NCBI RefSeq assembly: GCF_010906925.1 | Contig: NZ_VTVE01000002.1 | Span: forward strand, 186,001-250,000 | DNA: 64,000 nucleotides | Source: Pseudobutyrivibrio xylanivorans | Lineage (GTDB): Bacteria > Bacillota > Clostridia > Lachnospirales > Lachnospiraceae | Reading direction: 5' to 3' | In this document: positions 51,276 through 59,271 of the stretch, one piece after another | How the letters are laid out: each line of letters begins with the position of its first letter | Position numbering within the stretch: position 1 is the first letter of the stretch | Made by a program: the position numbers and the translations under genes | Notes under the pieces: model-generated | What the model saw: only the letters and a program-made list of their open reading frames with translations | Databases searched by the model: none | What the model was told of the DNA's origin: nothing

Positions 51276-51971
51276 TTAGTTTGAAACCTTAGCAACATTA
51301 AGCTTAACGCCAGGTCCCATTGTAGGAGCAAGTGAAATGCTCTTAATGTACTGACCCTTTAAGCTTGATGGCTTAGCCTTGTTGATAGCGTCCATAAGAG
51401 TCTGGAAGTTGTCCGCTAACTGCTCCTCTGTGAAAGAAGCCTTTCCGATAGGTACATGGATAATGTTTGTCTTATCAAGTCTATACTCAATCTTACCAGC
51501 CTTGATTTCCTCAACAGCCTTAGCAACATCCATAGTAACTGTACCAGCCTTTGGGTTTGGCATAAGTCCTCTAGGTCCAAGTACACGACCAAGACGACCA
51601 ACAACACCCATCATATCTGGAGTAGCAACTACAGAATCGAACTCAGCCCAACCTTCGTTCTGGATCTTTGGAATGAGCTCCTCGCCGCCAACGAAATCAG
51701 CGCCTGCAGCCTGTGCCTCGTCAAGCTTAGCACCCTTAGCGAATACTAATACTCTAACTGACTTACCAGTTCCGTGTGGAAGTACTACAGCACCACGGAT
51801 CTGCTGCTCAGCGTGACGTCCGTCACAACCAGTTCTGATATGAGCTTCAATTGTCTCATCAAATTTTGCAGTAGCATTCTTCTTAACCTGAGCGATTGCT
51901 TCTGCTGGATCGTATGCAACTGACTTATCGTATGACTGTGCAGCTGCTACGTATTTCTTTCCTCTTTTCAT
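51276..51971 (-). CDS. rplA: Ribosomal protein L1
   Basis: 231 residues from ATG 51971 with AGGAGG upstream (the frame opens at 52010). [25 protein letters not shown] and the [10 protein letters not shown] loop are typical. L1 also represses translation of its own operon in many bacteria; the 81-base gap to rplK could hold that site. Confidence 0.97.
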   Translation of the reverse strand: MKRGKKYVAAAQSYDKSVAYDPAEAIAQVKKNATAKFDETIEAHIRTGCDGRHAEQQIRGAVVLPHGTGKSVRVLVFAKGAKLDEAQAAGADFVGGEELIPKIQNEGWAEFDSVVATPDMMGVVGRLGRVLGPRGLMPNPKAGTVTMDVAKAVEEIKAGKIEYRLDKTNIIHVPIGKASFTEEQLADNFQTLMDAINKAKPSSLKGQYIKSISLAPTMGPGVKLNVAKVSN

Positions 51972-52052
51972 GTTTACCTCCTGTGGTTCATCGAGCTTAT
52001 GCTCTCCCACTCATTCGTTAATAGTAAGAACGTTGTTTTCGCTAAGCTGTAA

Positions 52053-52478
52053 TTAGTCTACAACCTCAACGCCCATTGATCTACATGTTCCCTCGATCAT
52101 GCTCATAGCAGCCTCGATTGTTGCTGCGTTAAGGTCTGGCATCTTTGTCTCTGCGATTTCCTTAACCTGAGCCTTTGTAATCTTTGCTACCTTTGTCTTA
52201 TTAGGTGTGCCAGATGCCTTAGCAATCTTGCAAGCCTTCTTAATAAGTACTGGAGCTGGTGGAGTCTTTGTGATGAAGCTAAAGCTTCTATCTGCATAAA
52301 CAGTGATGATAGTAGGAACGATTGTATCTCCCATATCTGCTGTCTTTGCGTTAAACTGCTTTGTAAACTCCACAATGTTTACACCATGCTGACCAAGTGC
52401 TGGACCAACTGGTGGGGCTGGTGTAGCCTTGCCTGCTGGAATCTGCAACTTGATATAGCCTTCAATTTTCTTTGCCAT
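52053..52478 (-). CDS. rplK: Ribosomal protein L11
   Basis: A 141-residue protein of the GTPase-associated centre. The N-terminal [26 protein letters not shown] and the C-terminal rRNA-binding domain ([11 protein letters not shown] at the end) are complete. Confidence 0.98.
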   Translation of the reverse strand: MAKKIEGYIKLQIPAGKATPAPPVGPALGQHGVNIVEFTKQFNAKTADMGDTIVPTIITVYADRSFSFITKTPPAPVLIKKACKIAKASGTPNKTKVAKITKAQVKEIAETKMPDLNAATIEAAMSMIEGTCRSMGVEVVD

Positions 52479-52527
52479 GATATCCTATTCCTCCTGCAAA
52501 TCTGTATCAGCAAAAGATAATGCTGAT

Positions 52528-53058
52528 TTAATCCATTTTACGTACGTCCGTGAAATCAATTTCTACCGGTGTCTCACGGCCGAACATTTCAACGCTGATT
52601 GTAACAGTCTGCTTCTTAGTATTGATAGACTTAACAACACCAACAGTATCTTTCCAGGTACCATCAACAACGCTAAGTGTATCTCCGATCTCGAAGTCGA
52701 CCTCAACATTGACTTTCTCGGTGCTACCACCTAGTAAGTATGCCTGAACCTCTGCCTCTGACAATGGCACTGGCTTGCTTCCTGGTCCAACGAAGCCTGT
52801 AACACCTCTTGTGTTTCTGACAACATACCAGGTCTCATCATTCATAATCATCTCAATAAGAACGTAACCAGGGTACATCTTCTTTGAAACTTGTTTTTTA
52901 ACGCCGTCCTTAGTCTCGGTAACCTCAACCATAGGAACTCGTACATCAAGAATCTGCTCCTCGAGCTTCTGTGTCTCGATAGCCTTTTCAATGTTTGTCT
53001 TGACTTTGTTCTCATAGCCTGAGTAAGTATGAACTACATACCACTTTGCCTCTGCCAT
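52528..53058 (-). CDS. nusG: Transcription termination/antitermination factor NusG
   Basis: 176 residues from ATG 53058 (GGAGG eight bases upstream; a longer frame opens at 53073). NGN domain WYVVHTYSGYENKVK at the start and a KOW domain (about 120-175: IGDTLSVVDGTWKDTVGVV) at the end. Contacts RNA polymerase and links transcription to translation. Confidence 0.96.
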   Translation of the reverse strand: MAEAKWYVVHTYSGYENKVKTNIEKAIETQKLEEQILDVRVPMVEVTETKDGVKKQVSKKMYPGYVLIEMIMNDETWYVVRNTRGVTGFVGPGSKPVPLSEAEVQAYLLGGSTEKVNVEVDFEIGDTLSVVDGTWKDTVGVVKSINTKKQTVTISVEMFGRETPVEIDFTDVRKMD

Positions 53059-53072
53059 ACGCGATGCCTCCA

Positions 53073-53270
53073 TTATAAATTAACTAGGATATTTACACCT
53101 TTGTTGATTACTGCATCTAATACGATGATAATCAATGCTACAACTACTGACACAGCAATAACTGCTGTTGTCTGCTTTGACACGTCTTTTGAGTCTGCCC
53201 AAACGATTTTGCCAAACTCTGTCTTAAGACCTGAAAGACGTCCTGACTTTGTATTTTTTTCCTCTGCCAT
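53073..53270 (-). CDS. secE: Preprotein translocase subunit SecE
   Basis: A 65-residue protein with an amphipathic helix (SGLKTEFGKIVWADSKDVSKQTTAV) and one membrane helix (about 35-60), the short Gram-positive form. Placed between rpmG and nusG as usual. Confidence 0.95.
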   Translation of the reverse strand: MAEEKNTKSGRLSGLKTEFGKIVWADSKDVSKQTTAVIAVSVVVALIIIVLDAVINKGVNILVNL

Positions 53271-53288
53271 AATCGCACCTCCAAATGA

Positions 53289-53438
53289 CTATTTAGTCTC
53301 TTTGTGCATTGTGTGCTTCTTGCAGAATCTGCAATACTTCTTTGTTTCCATTCTGTCAGGGTGTGTCTTCTTGTCTTTTGTCATGTTGTAATTACGCTGC
53401 TGGCATTCTGTACATGCCAATGTTATCTTTGTGCGCAC
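53289..53438 (-). CDS. rpmG: Ribosomal protein L33
   Basis: 49 residues from GTG 53438 (GGAGG eight bases upstream). The frame opens earlier, but [15 protein letters not shown] is the standard start. Both CxxC pairs (CTEC and CRFC) are present, so this is the zinc-binding form. Confidence 0.95.
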   Translation of the reverse strand: MRTKITLACTECQQRNYNMTKDKKTHPDRMETKKYCRFCKKHTMHKETK

Positions 53439-53525
53439 AACTTCCACCTCCGTAAATTTTCTACTCTGCAGTTCTGTTATACTCACCCGTCATAGCGAAC
53501 AATTTGACGGGGCGAAAAAAGAGCA

Positions 53526-53594
53526 TAAAAAAAAGACCTGCTTTTCTTAGTCGCTAGCTAAATTTATCACAGCAGCGACTAAGTGTCAAGTCTT
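53526..53594 (-). promoter_or_regulatory. Promoter of rpmG-secE-nusG nested in a terminator hairpin
   Basis: TTGACA (53584-53589) and TAAATT (53561-53566) are 17 bases apart on the minus strand. Around them is a long hairpin: outer stem 53533-53540/53587-53594 (one G-U) and a perfect inner stem CTTAGTCGCT/AGCGACTAAG (53546-53583), followed by eight T. It would end transcripts from the upstream lipoprotein gene while holding the next promoter. A smaller stem CCCGTCA/TGACGGG lies in the rpmG leader. Confidence 0.8.
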
Positions 53595-53625
53595 TTTCAT
53601 TATATGTAGTTATACCGTTAATTAA

Positions 53626-54315
53626 TTACTGATCCAATGTGCTAAACATAATTACAGCTGGATATCCTTCACTTAACGTGATGGTAGTTGTAAATCCATT
53701 GAACTTATATGAGATATAATCAGATGTCTGCTCTGATGGTGCACCATAGCAGCTCTTCAATACACTAAGGTCCTGACAAAGAGAAGCACCCTTTGCTGTG
53801 CTCGACTGACAATCAAGTCCTCTAATCATATAAATTCTGCTTACGCCCTGGTCATCTGGAGCTGTAAAAATCTCAAGTCCATCATAGTAATAATCTGTAG
53901 CAGTCTTGTTTGTACCGCAGTACTTGTATGAATACTGGTATTCAGGAGCACCAAGTGCTTTTAATACAGGAGCTACATCTCCACCTGGCATAATATTTAC
54001 ATTATTATAAATGAGGTAATCCTCAACAACCACGTCAGACTGTGTCACGCCTGTAGCTTGTGAAGCATCAGTTGGGACAGCAGCTGGTACAGCGTCAGTT
54101 GTTGTGTTTACCGAACCATCTGTTGTTACTGTACCATCTGTCGTCACTGTTCCATCCGCTGTTACAGTATTAACAGATGCACTCTTACCTCCAATTGCTT
54201 TTGCAGCTGATTTAATAGAAGTCTGATCTACTGAAACTTCCTTTGTGGCTCCGCATGCACACATCATAGCTGCAAATGTAAGAATTAATATTGTGTTAAT
54301 CAATTTTTTCTTCAT
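53626..54315 (-). CDS. Lipoprotein of unknown function
   Basis: A 229-residue protein with a lipoprotein signal (KKKLINTILILTFAAMMCAC, lipid Cys at 19 or 21). A low-complexity region follows with TVTTDG repeats (about 50-75) and Thr/Ala/Pro. The C-terminal half (about 100-229) is a globular domain with two cysteines (DCQSST, LKSCYG) and a repeated beta pattern. I do not recognise it. It has its own promoter and ends in the hairpin at 53526-53594. Confidence 0.8.
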   Translation of the reverse strand: MKKKLINTILILTFAAMMCACGATKEVSVDQTSIKSAAKAIGGKSASVNTVTADGTVTTDGTVTTDGSVNTTTDAVPAAVPTDASQATGVTQSDVVVEDYLIYNNVNIMPGGDVAPVLKALGAPEYQYSYKYCGTNKTATDYYYDGLEIFTAPDDQGVSRIYMIRGLDCQSSTAKGASLCQDLSVLKSCYGAPSEQTSDYISYKFNGFTTTITLSEGYPAVIMFSTLDQ

Positions 54316-54349
54316 TTACACATCCTCCATAAATTACTCTACCAAAATG

Positions 54350-54378
54350 TTTATAACATAATACTCAGCTTAGCGCAA
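54350..54378 (-). promoter_or_regulatory. Promoter of the lipoprotein gene
   Basis: TTGCGC (54373-54378) and TATAAA (54350-54355) are 17 bases apart on the minus strand, 35 bases before the start. Confidence 0.6.
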
Positions 54379-54456
54379 TATTTATGTAATTTATTCAGAA
54401 TATTTGTGTAATTTTTATTTATTGTGCACAGTTTCGCCACAATAAAGAATAATTGA

Positions 54457-55332
54457 CTAGCCCTTTACACCACCAAGTGTAACTCCGCCTACAATATATC
54501 TTGAAAGAATTAAATATACAATGATAACAGGGAATATTGAGAATGAAATCATCATATATACCTGTCCCATATCAAACTTCAAGAAATCTGCGCTTCGTAA
54601 TTGCTGCATTAATATAGGAAGTGTTTTCTTTTCCTGTGAGTGAAGTACAAGTGCAGGAACGAAGTAATTATTCCAGCTTGCTACGAAACTGAATATTGCC
54701 TGTACAGCAATAGCCGGCTTCATAAGTGGAAGTACAATATTATTAAATGTTCTAAACTCACCAGAACCATCAATTCTTGCTGCCTCAATCAATGAAAGAG
54801 GAAGTGTAGAATCCATGTATTGCTTCATATAGAAGAATACTGCTGGTGAAGCAACCGATGGAATAATAAGCGCAATCGCTGTATCATCAATATTCATATC
54901 TTTGATTAATCCGATGAAACCAAGTACTGTAACCTGTGTAGGAATCATCATAATCATCAAAATGAATGTATAAAGGAAGTTTTTCAACTTAAAATCATAT
55001 GCATGGATTGCATAAGCTGTCATTGTACTAAAGTATGTAGCAAGTACAGCAGACGCTGTGGCTATCAAAAGTGAGTTAATCATACCAGATACCACAGGTA
55101 TTGTTCCATGTATTAAGTTCTTCCAGTTTGCTATTAAATGACTACTAGGAATTGGTGTAAATCCGGCACTCATTTCAGAGTGAGATCTTGTGGAATTAAT
55201 AAATAATAGATAGAACCAAAACAGGCACACTATTGTTACTAGAATAAGTACTAGATAAGCCACAAATCTTCTCACAAAGACTGAAGCACCGTCTTTAGTT
55301 TTCCCAGCCATATCAGTTGTATTTGTTGTCAT
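54457..55332 (-). CDS. Sugar ABC transporter permease (MalG type)
   Basis: A 291-residue permease with six predicted helices and the EAA loop EAARIDGSGEFRTFNNIVLPLMKPA (about 185-209). It ends VGGVTLGGVKG, the usual MalG-family C-terminus. Partner of the MalF-type protein encoded 39 bases upstream. Confidence 0.93.
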   Translation of the reverse strand: MTTNTTDMAGKTKDGASVFVRRFVAYLVLILVTIVCLFWFYLLFINSTRSHSEMSAGFTPIPSSHLIANWKNLIHGTIPVVSGMINSLLIATASAVLATYFSTMTAYAIHAYDFKLKNFLYTFILMIMMIPTQVTVLGFIGLIKDMNIDDTAIALIIPSVASPAVFFYMKQYMDSTLPLSLIEAARIDGSGEFRTFNNIVLPLMKPAIAVQAIFSFVASWNNYFVPALVLHSQEKKTLPILMQQLRSADFLKFDMGQVYMMISFSIFPVIIVYLILSRYIVGGVTLGGVKG

Positions 55333-55371
55333 ATTATTATCCTCTCTATAAACACTATCTTCAGATAAAGA

Positions 55372-56292
55372 TTATCTTCCGTCCTTATCATCCTTACCTG
55401 TCACTTTAAATACAATCAGACTAAGAACGCCTGTCAAAATAAACATAAATACTGATAATGCACCTGCAAAACCATAGTTTCTACTTCCGACAGAAAGATT
55501 CTTATTCAGATACATGATAAGTGTCATCGATGTACGCATTGGATCACCAGTTTTGTTTGTCAAAATCTGAGGAACATCAAACATCTGCAATCCACCGATA
55601 AGAGATGTAATCATTACATAAATAAGAATAGGTTTAAGTAAAGGTAAAGTTATCTTATAGAAAATCTGAGTAGCAGTAGCTCCATCAACCTGAGCAGCTT
55701 CAAATAAAGCTGGGTCGATACCTAACATACCTGCCATCAGAAGAATAGTCGTATTTCCAAACCACATCAAACAGTTCATTGTGGCAACAAGTCCACGTAC
55801 TGACCACACATGACTCATAAACTGATATGATTCCTTTATTACTCCCAAATTTTTCAAAATATCATTAATTGGCCCCATATCAGAAAACAAAGTAAAGAAT
55901 AACATCGCGAATGCAGATGCCATAATTAAGTTTGGCAAATAAATAACCGTCTTAAAAAATCTCTGAAATTTAAGCTTAAGAGATGGATCTGTGAACCATG
56001 CTCCCAAAAGTAATGATAAAAGAATCTGTGGTACAAATCCCATGAACCACATAATCATTGTGTTAGTGAAATACTTTGGTAAATCACCATTAGATATAAT
56101 TGTTGAATAGTTTTTTAGCCCAATGAATGTAGGACCAACAACAGTTAATCCATCTTCCATGTGCAAGAAAAATGAATTATAAATCGTAGTTACTAATGGA
56201 ATCAATTGGAATACCAAAAAAACCGCAATAAAAGGTAGTAAGAAAATGTATCCCCATTTATTGTAACGTACAACTTTGCTCTTCTTGTTCAT
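55372..56292 (-). CDS. Sugar ABC transporter permease (MalF type)
   Basis: A 306-residue permease with six helices and an EAA loop EAAQVDGATATQIFYKITLPLLKPI (about 198-222). Second gene of the binding protein-permease-permease operon. No ATPase gene is in the operon; a shared MsmK/MsmX-like ATPase elsewhere is likely. Confidence 0.93.
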   Translation of the reverse strand: MNKKSKVVRYNKWGYIFLLPFIAVFLVFQLIPLVTTIYNSFFLHMEDGLTVVGPTFIGLKNYSTIISNGDLPKYFTNTMIMWFMGFVPQILLSLLLGAWFTDPSLKLKFQRFFKTVIYLPNLIMASAFAMLFFTLFSDMGPINDILKNLGVIKESYQFMSHVWSVRGLVATMNCLMWFGNTTILLMAGMLGIDPALFEAAQVDGATATQIFYKITLPLLKPILIYVMITSLIGGLQMFDVPQILTNKTGDPMRTSMTLIMYLNKNLSVGSRNYGFAGALSVFMFILTGVLSLIVFKVTGKDDKDGR

Positions 56293-56386
56293 AAGGTGCT
56301 CCCTTTATATTTCTTTTCATTATAGAGGGCGCACAGGAAAACCCATACGCCCCCATATTATACCTCTAAATTATTCTACTGATTGA

Positions 56387-57790
56387 TTACTCTACAGTAA
56401 GTGTTGGATACTTCTCAGAAATAGCCTTCTTGAAGAGATCAAGTGCTTCTTCCTTAGTAGCATTTCCTTCGAAGTAGTTCTTCATAGCATTCTGGAACTC
56501 TTCGTTACATCCCTGATCGTATGGTGAAAGGTTTGAAAGATCGATTCCCTCTGCGCCTGCTGCAAGCTGAGCGTATGGATTCTGTCCACCAAGAAGATCC
56601 ATGTTACCTTCATCTGAGTTTGCAAGCTCACCAAGAACTGTCTTGCTGTTTACGCAATCAAGATCTGCTGTAGCAATTTCCTTAAGTACTGACTGATCTG
56701 TTGTCATTGTAAGGATGATATCCTTTACAAGGTTAGGATTATCTGTTCCTGTTGCTGCACAGATCCATGTACCACCCCAGTAGTAAGACTGTGGGCCTTC
56801 GCAGAATCCCCATCTACCATCGTTAGCAACTGTGCCTTCCTTATCAACGTCTAAGCAGAAGTTGAAGAACCAAGCTGGTCCAAAGTAGCAGAACTGCTTT
56901 CCTTCTGGGTACTTACCCTTTGCCCAGTCATCGCCCCAAAGAGCGTATGTTGTCTCAGCCTTGTCCTCTACAAGTGCCATTGAATCATCAACCCAGTTCA
57001 TGATGTTGTCATCAACAACTACCTTGCCGTCCTGTACCCACTGGCCAGAAACGTTGTTAGAATATGTACGATATGTATCCATTACTGAACACATTGTATA
57101 TCCTGCATCAGCTACCTTCTTAGCTGTCTCATTGTACTTGCTCCAATCAGCTACTGCTGCCTGAACCTCGTCTGGCTCCTCTGTTCCAAGAACTTCCTTA
57201 GCGATATCTCTGTTGTAGATGAGACCAGCTGAAGCTGCCTGCCATGAAGAAGCTTTAACTCTTCCAGAACCATCCTTAACGATTGTCTGTGTATACTCAT
57301 ACTGATCAGCAAGATCTGAAGAAGTAATACCAAGATCAGATAATGGCATTGTGTAATCTGTATCACAATACTTAGAAGCGTAGTCAGCCTCAATAAGGAA
57401 GATATCTACCTTGTCATCATCAGCTGCATCTGCCTGTCCCTTTAATGCTGCATCAAGGTTATCCTGATATGCATTACCAGCATTCTCTGTGATCTGCCAT
57501 ACAACATCTACATCACCAATCTTACCATGTGTAGCGTCAACTTCCTCATAGTTTGGATAGTGATCTGTTACACGGCTCTTGAACTCCTCGTTCCATACAT
57601 AGATGTTAAGAACCTTACCTGTGTCCTCACCAAGGTCAACAGCTGCTGCCTCTGCATCAATCTCTTCTGCAGTTGCTGGCTCTTTCTCCTCTGTAGCAGC
57701 TTCGCCACCCATGTCAGTTGTTCCACATGCAGCAAACATAGATGCTGTCATTGTTGCCATTGCAAGCAAACTTACTAAACGTTTTTTCAT
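56387..57790 (-). CDS. Sugar-binding lipoprotein of the ABC transporter
   Basis: 467 residues from ATG 57790 (GGGAGG upstream). Lipoprotein signal KKRLVSLLAMATMTASMFAAC (lipid Cys at 21), an acidic linker, then a family 1 solute-binding fold. The aromatic-rich stretch CYFGPAWFFNFCLDVD and YYWGGTWICAA may line an oligosaccharide pocket. With LacI upstream and a cellobiose phosphorylase across the intergenic region, cellobiose or cellodextrins are the likely ligands. Confidence 0.92.
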   Translation of the reverse strand: MKKRLVSLLAMATMTASMFAACGTTDMGGEAATEEKEPATAEEIDAEAAAVDLGEDTGKVLNIYVWNEEFKSRVTDHYPNYEEVDATHGKIGDVDVVWQITENAGNAYQDNLDAALKGQADAADDDKVDIFLIEADYASKYCDTDYTMPLSDLGITSSDLADQYEYTQTIVKDGSGRVKASSWQAASAGLIYNRDIAKEVLGTEEPDEVQAAVADWSKYNETAKKVADAGYTMCSVMDTYRTYSNNVSGQWVQDGKVVVDDNIMNWVDDSMALVEDKAETTYALWGDDWAKGKYPEGKQFCYFGPAWFFNFCLDVDKEGTVANDGRWGFCEGPQSYYWGGTWICAATGTDNPNLVKDIILTMTTDQSVLKEIATADLDCVNSKTVLGELANSDEGNMDLLGGQNPYAQLAAGAEGIDLSNLSPYDQGCNEEFQNAMKNYFEGNATKEEALDLFKKAISEKYPTLTVE

Positions 57791-57923
57791 TTGTGTTCCT
57801 CCCAAATAAATTTTATCGTAGGCCTCTAGCCTGCTTGATGCTAAATCTCTTCCCTATTTTTATTCTTTAGCACCACATTGTTTTGTTACTGCATTTATAT
57901 AAGTTGAATTCTCAACTAAATGC

Positions 57924-58937
57924 CTAATTCAGTTTTTTAAGTGTATCTCCCTCAAGGAGCTTTCCCTTTACAACCACTTGCTTAATTAATGTCGTGTTTG
58001 GTCGCTCGATTAAATCGATAAGATTTCTCGCTGCCAGTGCGCCCAACTCATCGGTATTCTGTCTGTAGGTTGTAAGCCTTGGTCTGATGTGTCTTGCAAC
58101 TCTTATTCCATCATACCCAACCACCGAAATGTCATCAGGTACTTTGTACCCCTTTTCATTGATTGCTCTGATTCCGCCATAAGATGCGTAGTCGTCAGGA
58201 TAAAAGATGCAGGTCGGTACATCAGGAAGTTCTAAAAGCTTCAATGTTGTCTCGTAGGCACCATGCATATCTCTATATGGAGATTCCATGATGTACTCAT
58301 CTGGAATGGTTATTCCGTATTCCTCCATTTTCTTATTGAAAGTAACCATTCGTGATTTGGTTACTGAGGAATCAACTCCATGGATAAAAGCTATTTTCTT
58401 GTGCCCATTTTTTACTGCATAATCGACTAGTACTGAAACTCCGTCGACGTTATCCGAAAGAATTGCTGTCGTATCATTATAAATATGATCGATTGTGACC
58501 ACCGGAATATCGCTATTGACCAGCTCTATCACCTCTGGGTCATCAAAATGAACATTTGCTATAATCACGCCGTCAAATCTTCTGTATCTAGCATGATTAA
58601 GATAAGATGTTCTGCCTGGTCTGCTTCTATCATTTGAAATAAAAGTAATATCGTATCCCTCTTTTTCAACCGATATTTTGAAGCTCTCCAATAAGCCTGC
58701 GAAGAAGTCATGCTGTAGACCGCTTCTGGCATCATCCATAAAAAGCACCCCAATATTATGTGTCCTGTTTGTTTTCATGGACTTGGCCGCTGCATTAGGA
58801 ACATAACCCATTTCCTTTGCTGTCTGGCGAATTCTTTCTTTTGTCTCCTGTCCGATATCGCTATGATCATTCAGCGCCTTGCTGACTGTAGCTATCGAAA
58901 CTCCACATCGTGCGGCAATGTCTTTTAATGAAACCAT
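57924..58937 (-). CDS. LacI family regulator of the cellobiose locus
   Basis: 337 residues from ATG 58937 (GGGAG ten bases upstream; a GTG at 58964 lacks a ribosome site). N-terminal LacI helix-turn-helix VSLKDIAARCGVSIATVSKALN and hinge YVPNAAAKSMKT, then a periplasmic-binding-protein-like effector domain. It lies between the transporter operon, which it precedes on the same strand, and the divergent phosphorylase gene. It likely represses both in the absence of sugar. Confidence 0.92.
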   Translation of the reverse strand: MVSLKDIAARCGVSIATVSKALNDHSDIGQETKERIRQTAKEMGYVPNAAAKSMKTNRTHNIGVLFMDDARSGLQHDFFAGLLESFKISVEKEGYDITFISNDRSRPGRTSYLNHARYRRFDGVIIANVHFDDPEVIELVNSDIPVVTIDHIYNDTTAILSDNVDGVSVLVDYAVKNGHKKIAFIHGVDSSVTKSRMVTFNKKMEEYGITIPDEYIMESPYRDMHGAYETTLKLLELPDVPTCIFYPDDYASYGGIRAINEKGYKVPDDISVVGYDGIRVARHIRPRLTTYRQNTDELGALAARNLIDLIERPNTTLIKQVVVKGKLLEGDTLKKLN

Positions 58938-58972
58938 TGTCTGTTTTCTCCCTACTTTTGCCACGCTTTTTG

Positions 58973-58985
58973 CTTAATCGTTTTC
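58973..58985. promoter_or_regulatory. Candidate LacI operator at the lacI-type gene
   Basis: CTTAATCGTTTTC, just after the -10 box of the regulator's promoter; extended it reads TTAACG-AAAA-CGATTAA on the minus strand, a near-dyad. The same 13 bases recur at 59215-59227. Confidence 0.55.
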
Positions 58986-58994
58986 GTTAAGTTA

Positions 58995-59023
58995 AATATA
59001 GCCCTGTTTTCGCGTTTGTACAA
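58995..59023 (-). promoter_or_regulatory. Promoter of the LacI family gene
   Basis: TTGTAC (59018-59023) and TATATT (58995-59000) are 17 bases apart on the minus strand, 58 bases before the start. The rest of the 334-base divergent gap holds the operators listed here and a possible plus-strand promoter (TTGTTT near 59105, TATTCT near 59127). Confidence 0.7.
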
Positions 59024-59159
59024 GTCTTTTTCGAAACTTTGTGGCTTTCGTATTATTTTCAACTGTTATTTTAGTACATTATCCACAAAAATACAAAGTT
59101 ATGATTGTTTTCTAGCCCCGATATGGTATTCTTAATGCAGATAAGTATGCCTTTTAACT

Positions 59160-59169
59160 TAAACGTTTA
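59160..59169. promoter_or_regulatory. Palindrome TAAACGTTTA, candidate LacI-family site
   Basis: A perfect 10-base palindrome with the central CpG usual in LacI-family operators, about 100 bases before the phosphorylase start and downstream of its likely promoter. Confidence 0.45.
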
Positions 59170-59214
59170 CGGCTGCTTGAAGGCGATTTTCTTGAAATAT
59201 CACTACTTTAGCCA

Positions 59215-59227
59215 CTTAATCGTTTTC
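59215..59227. promoter_or_regulatory. Candidate LacI operator before the phosphorylase gene
   Basis: CTTAATCGTTTTC, a direct copy of the site at 58973-58985, 45 bases before the cellobiose phosphorylase start. It would let the same regulator control both directions. Confidence 0.55.
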
Positions 59228-59271
59228 TAAAATGTAGTTTTATTTCTAATTTAAGCAAATGGGAGGAACGT

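Noticed and set aside
54100-54180. Short tandem repeat in the lipoprotein gene (TVTTDG)
   Set aside because: It codes for a low-complexity linker common in lipoproteins; three imperfect units are too few to suggest a special function.
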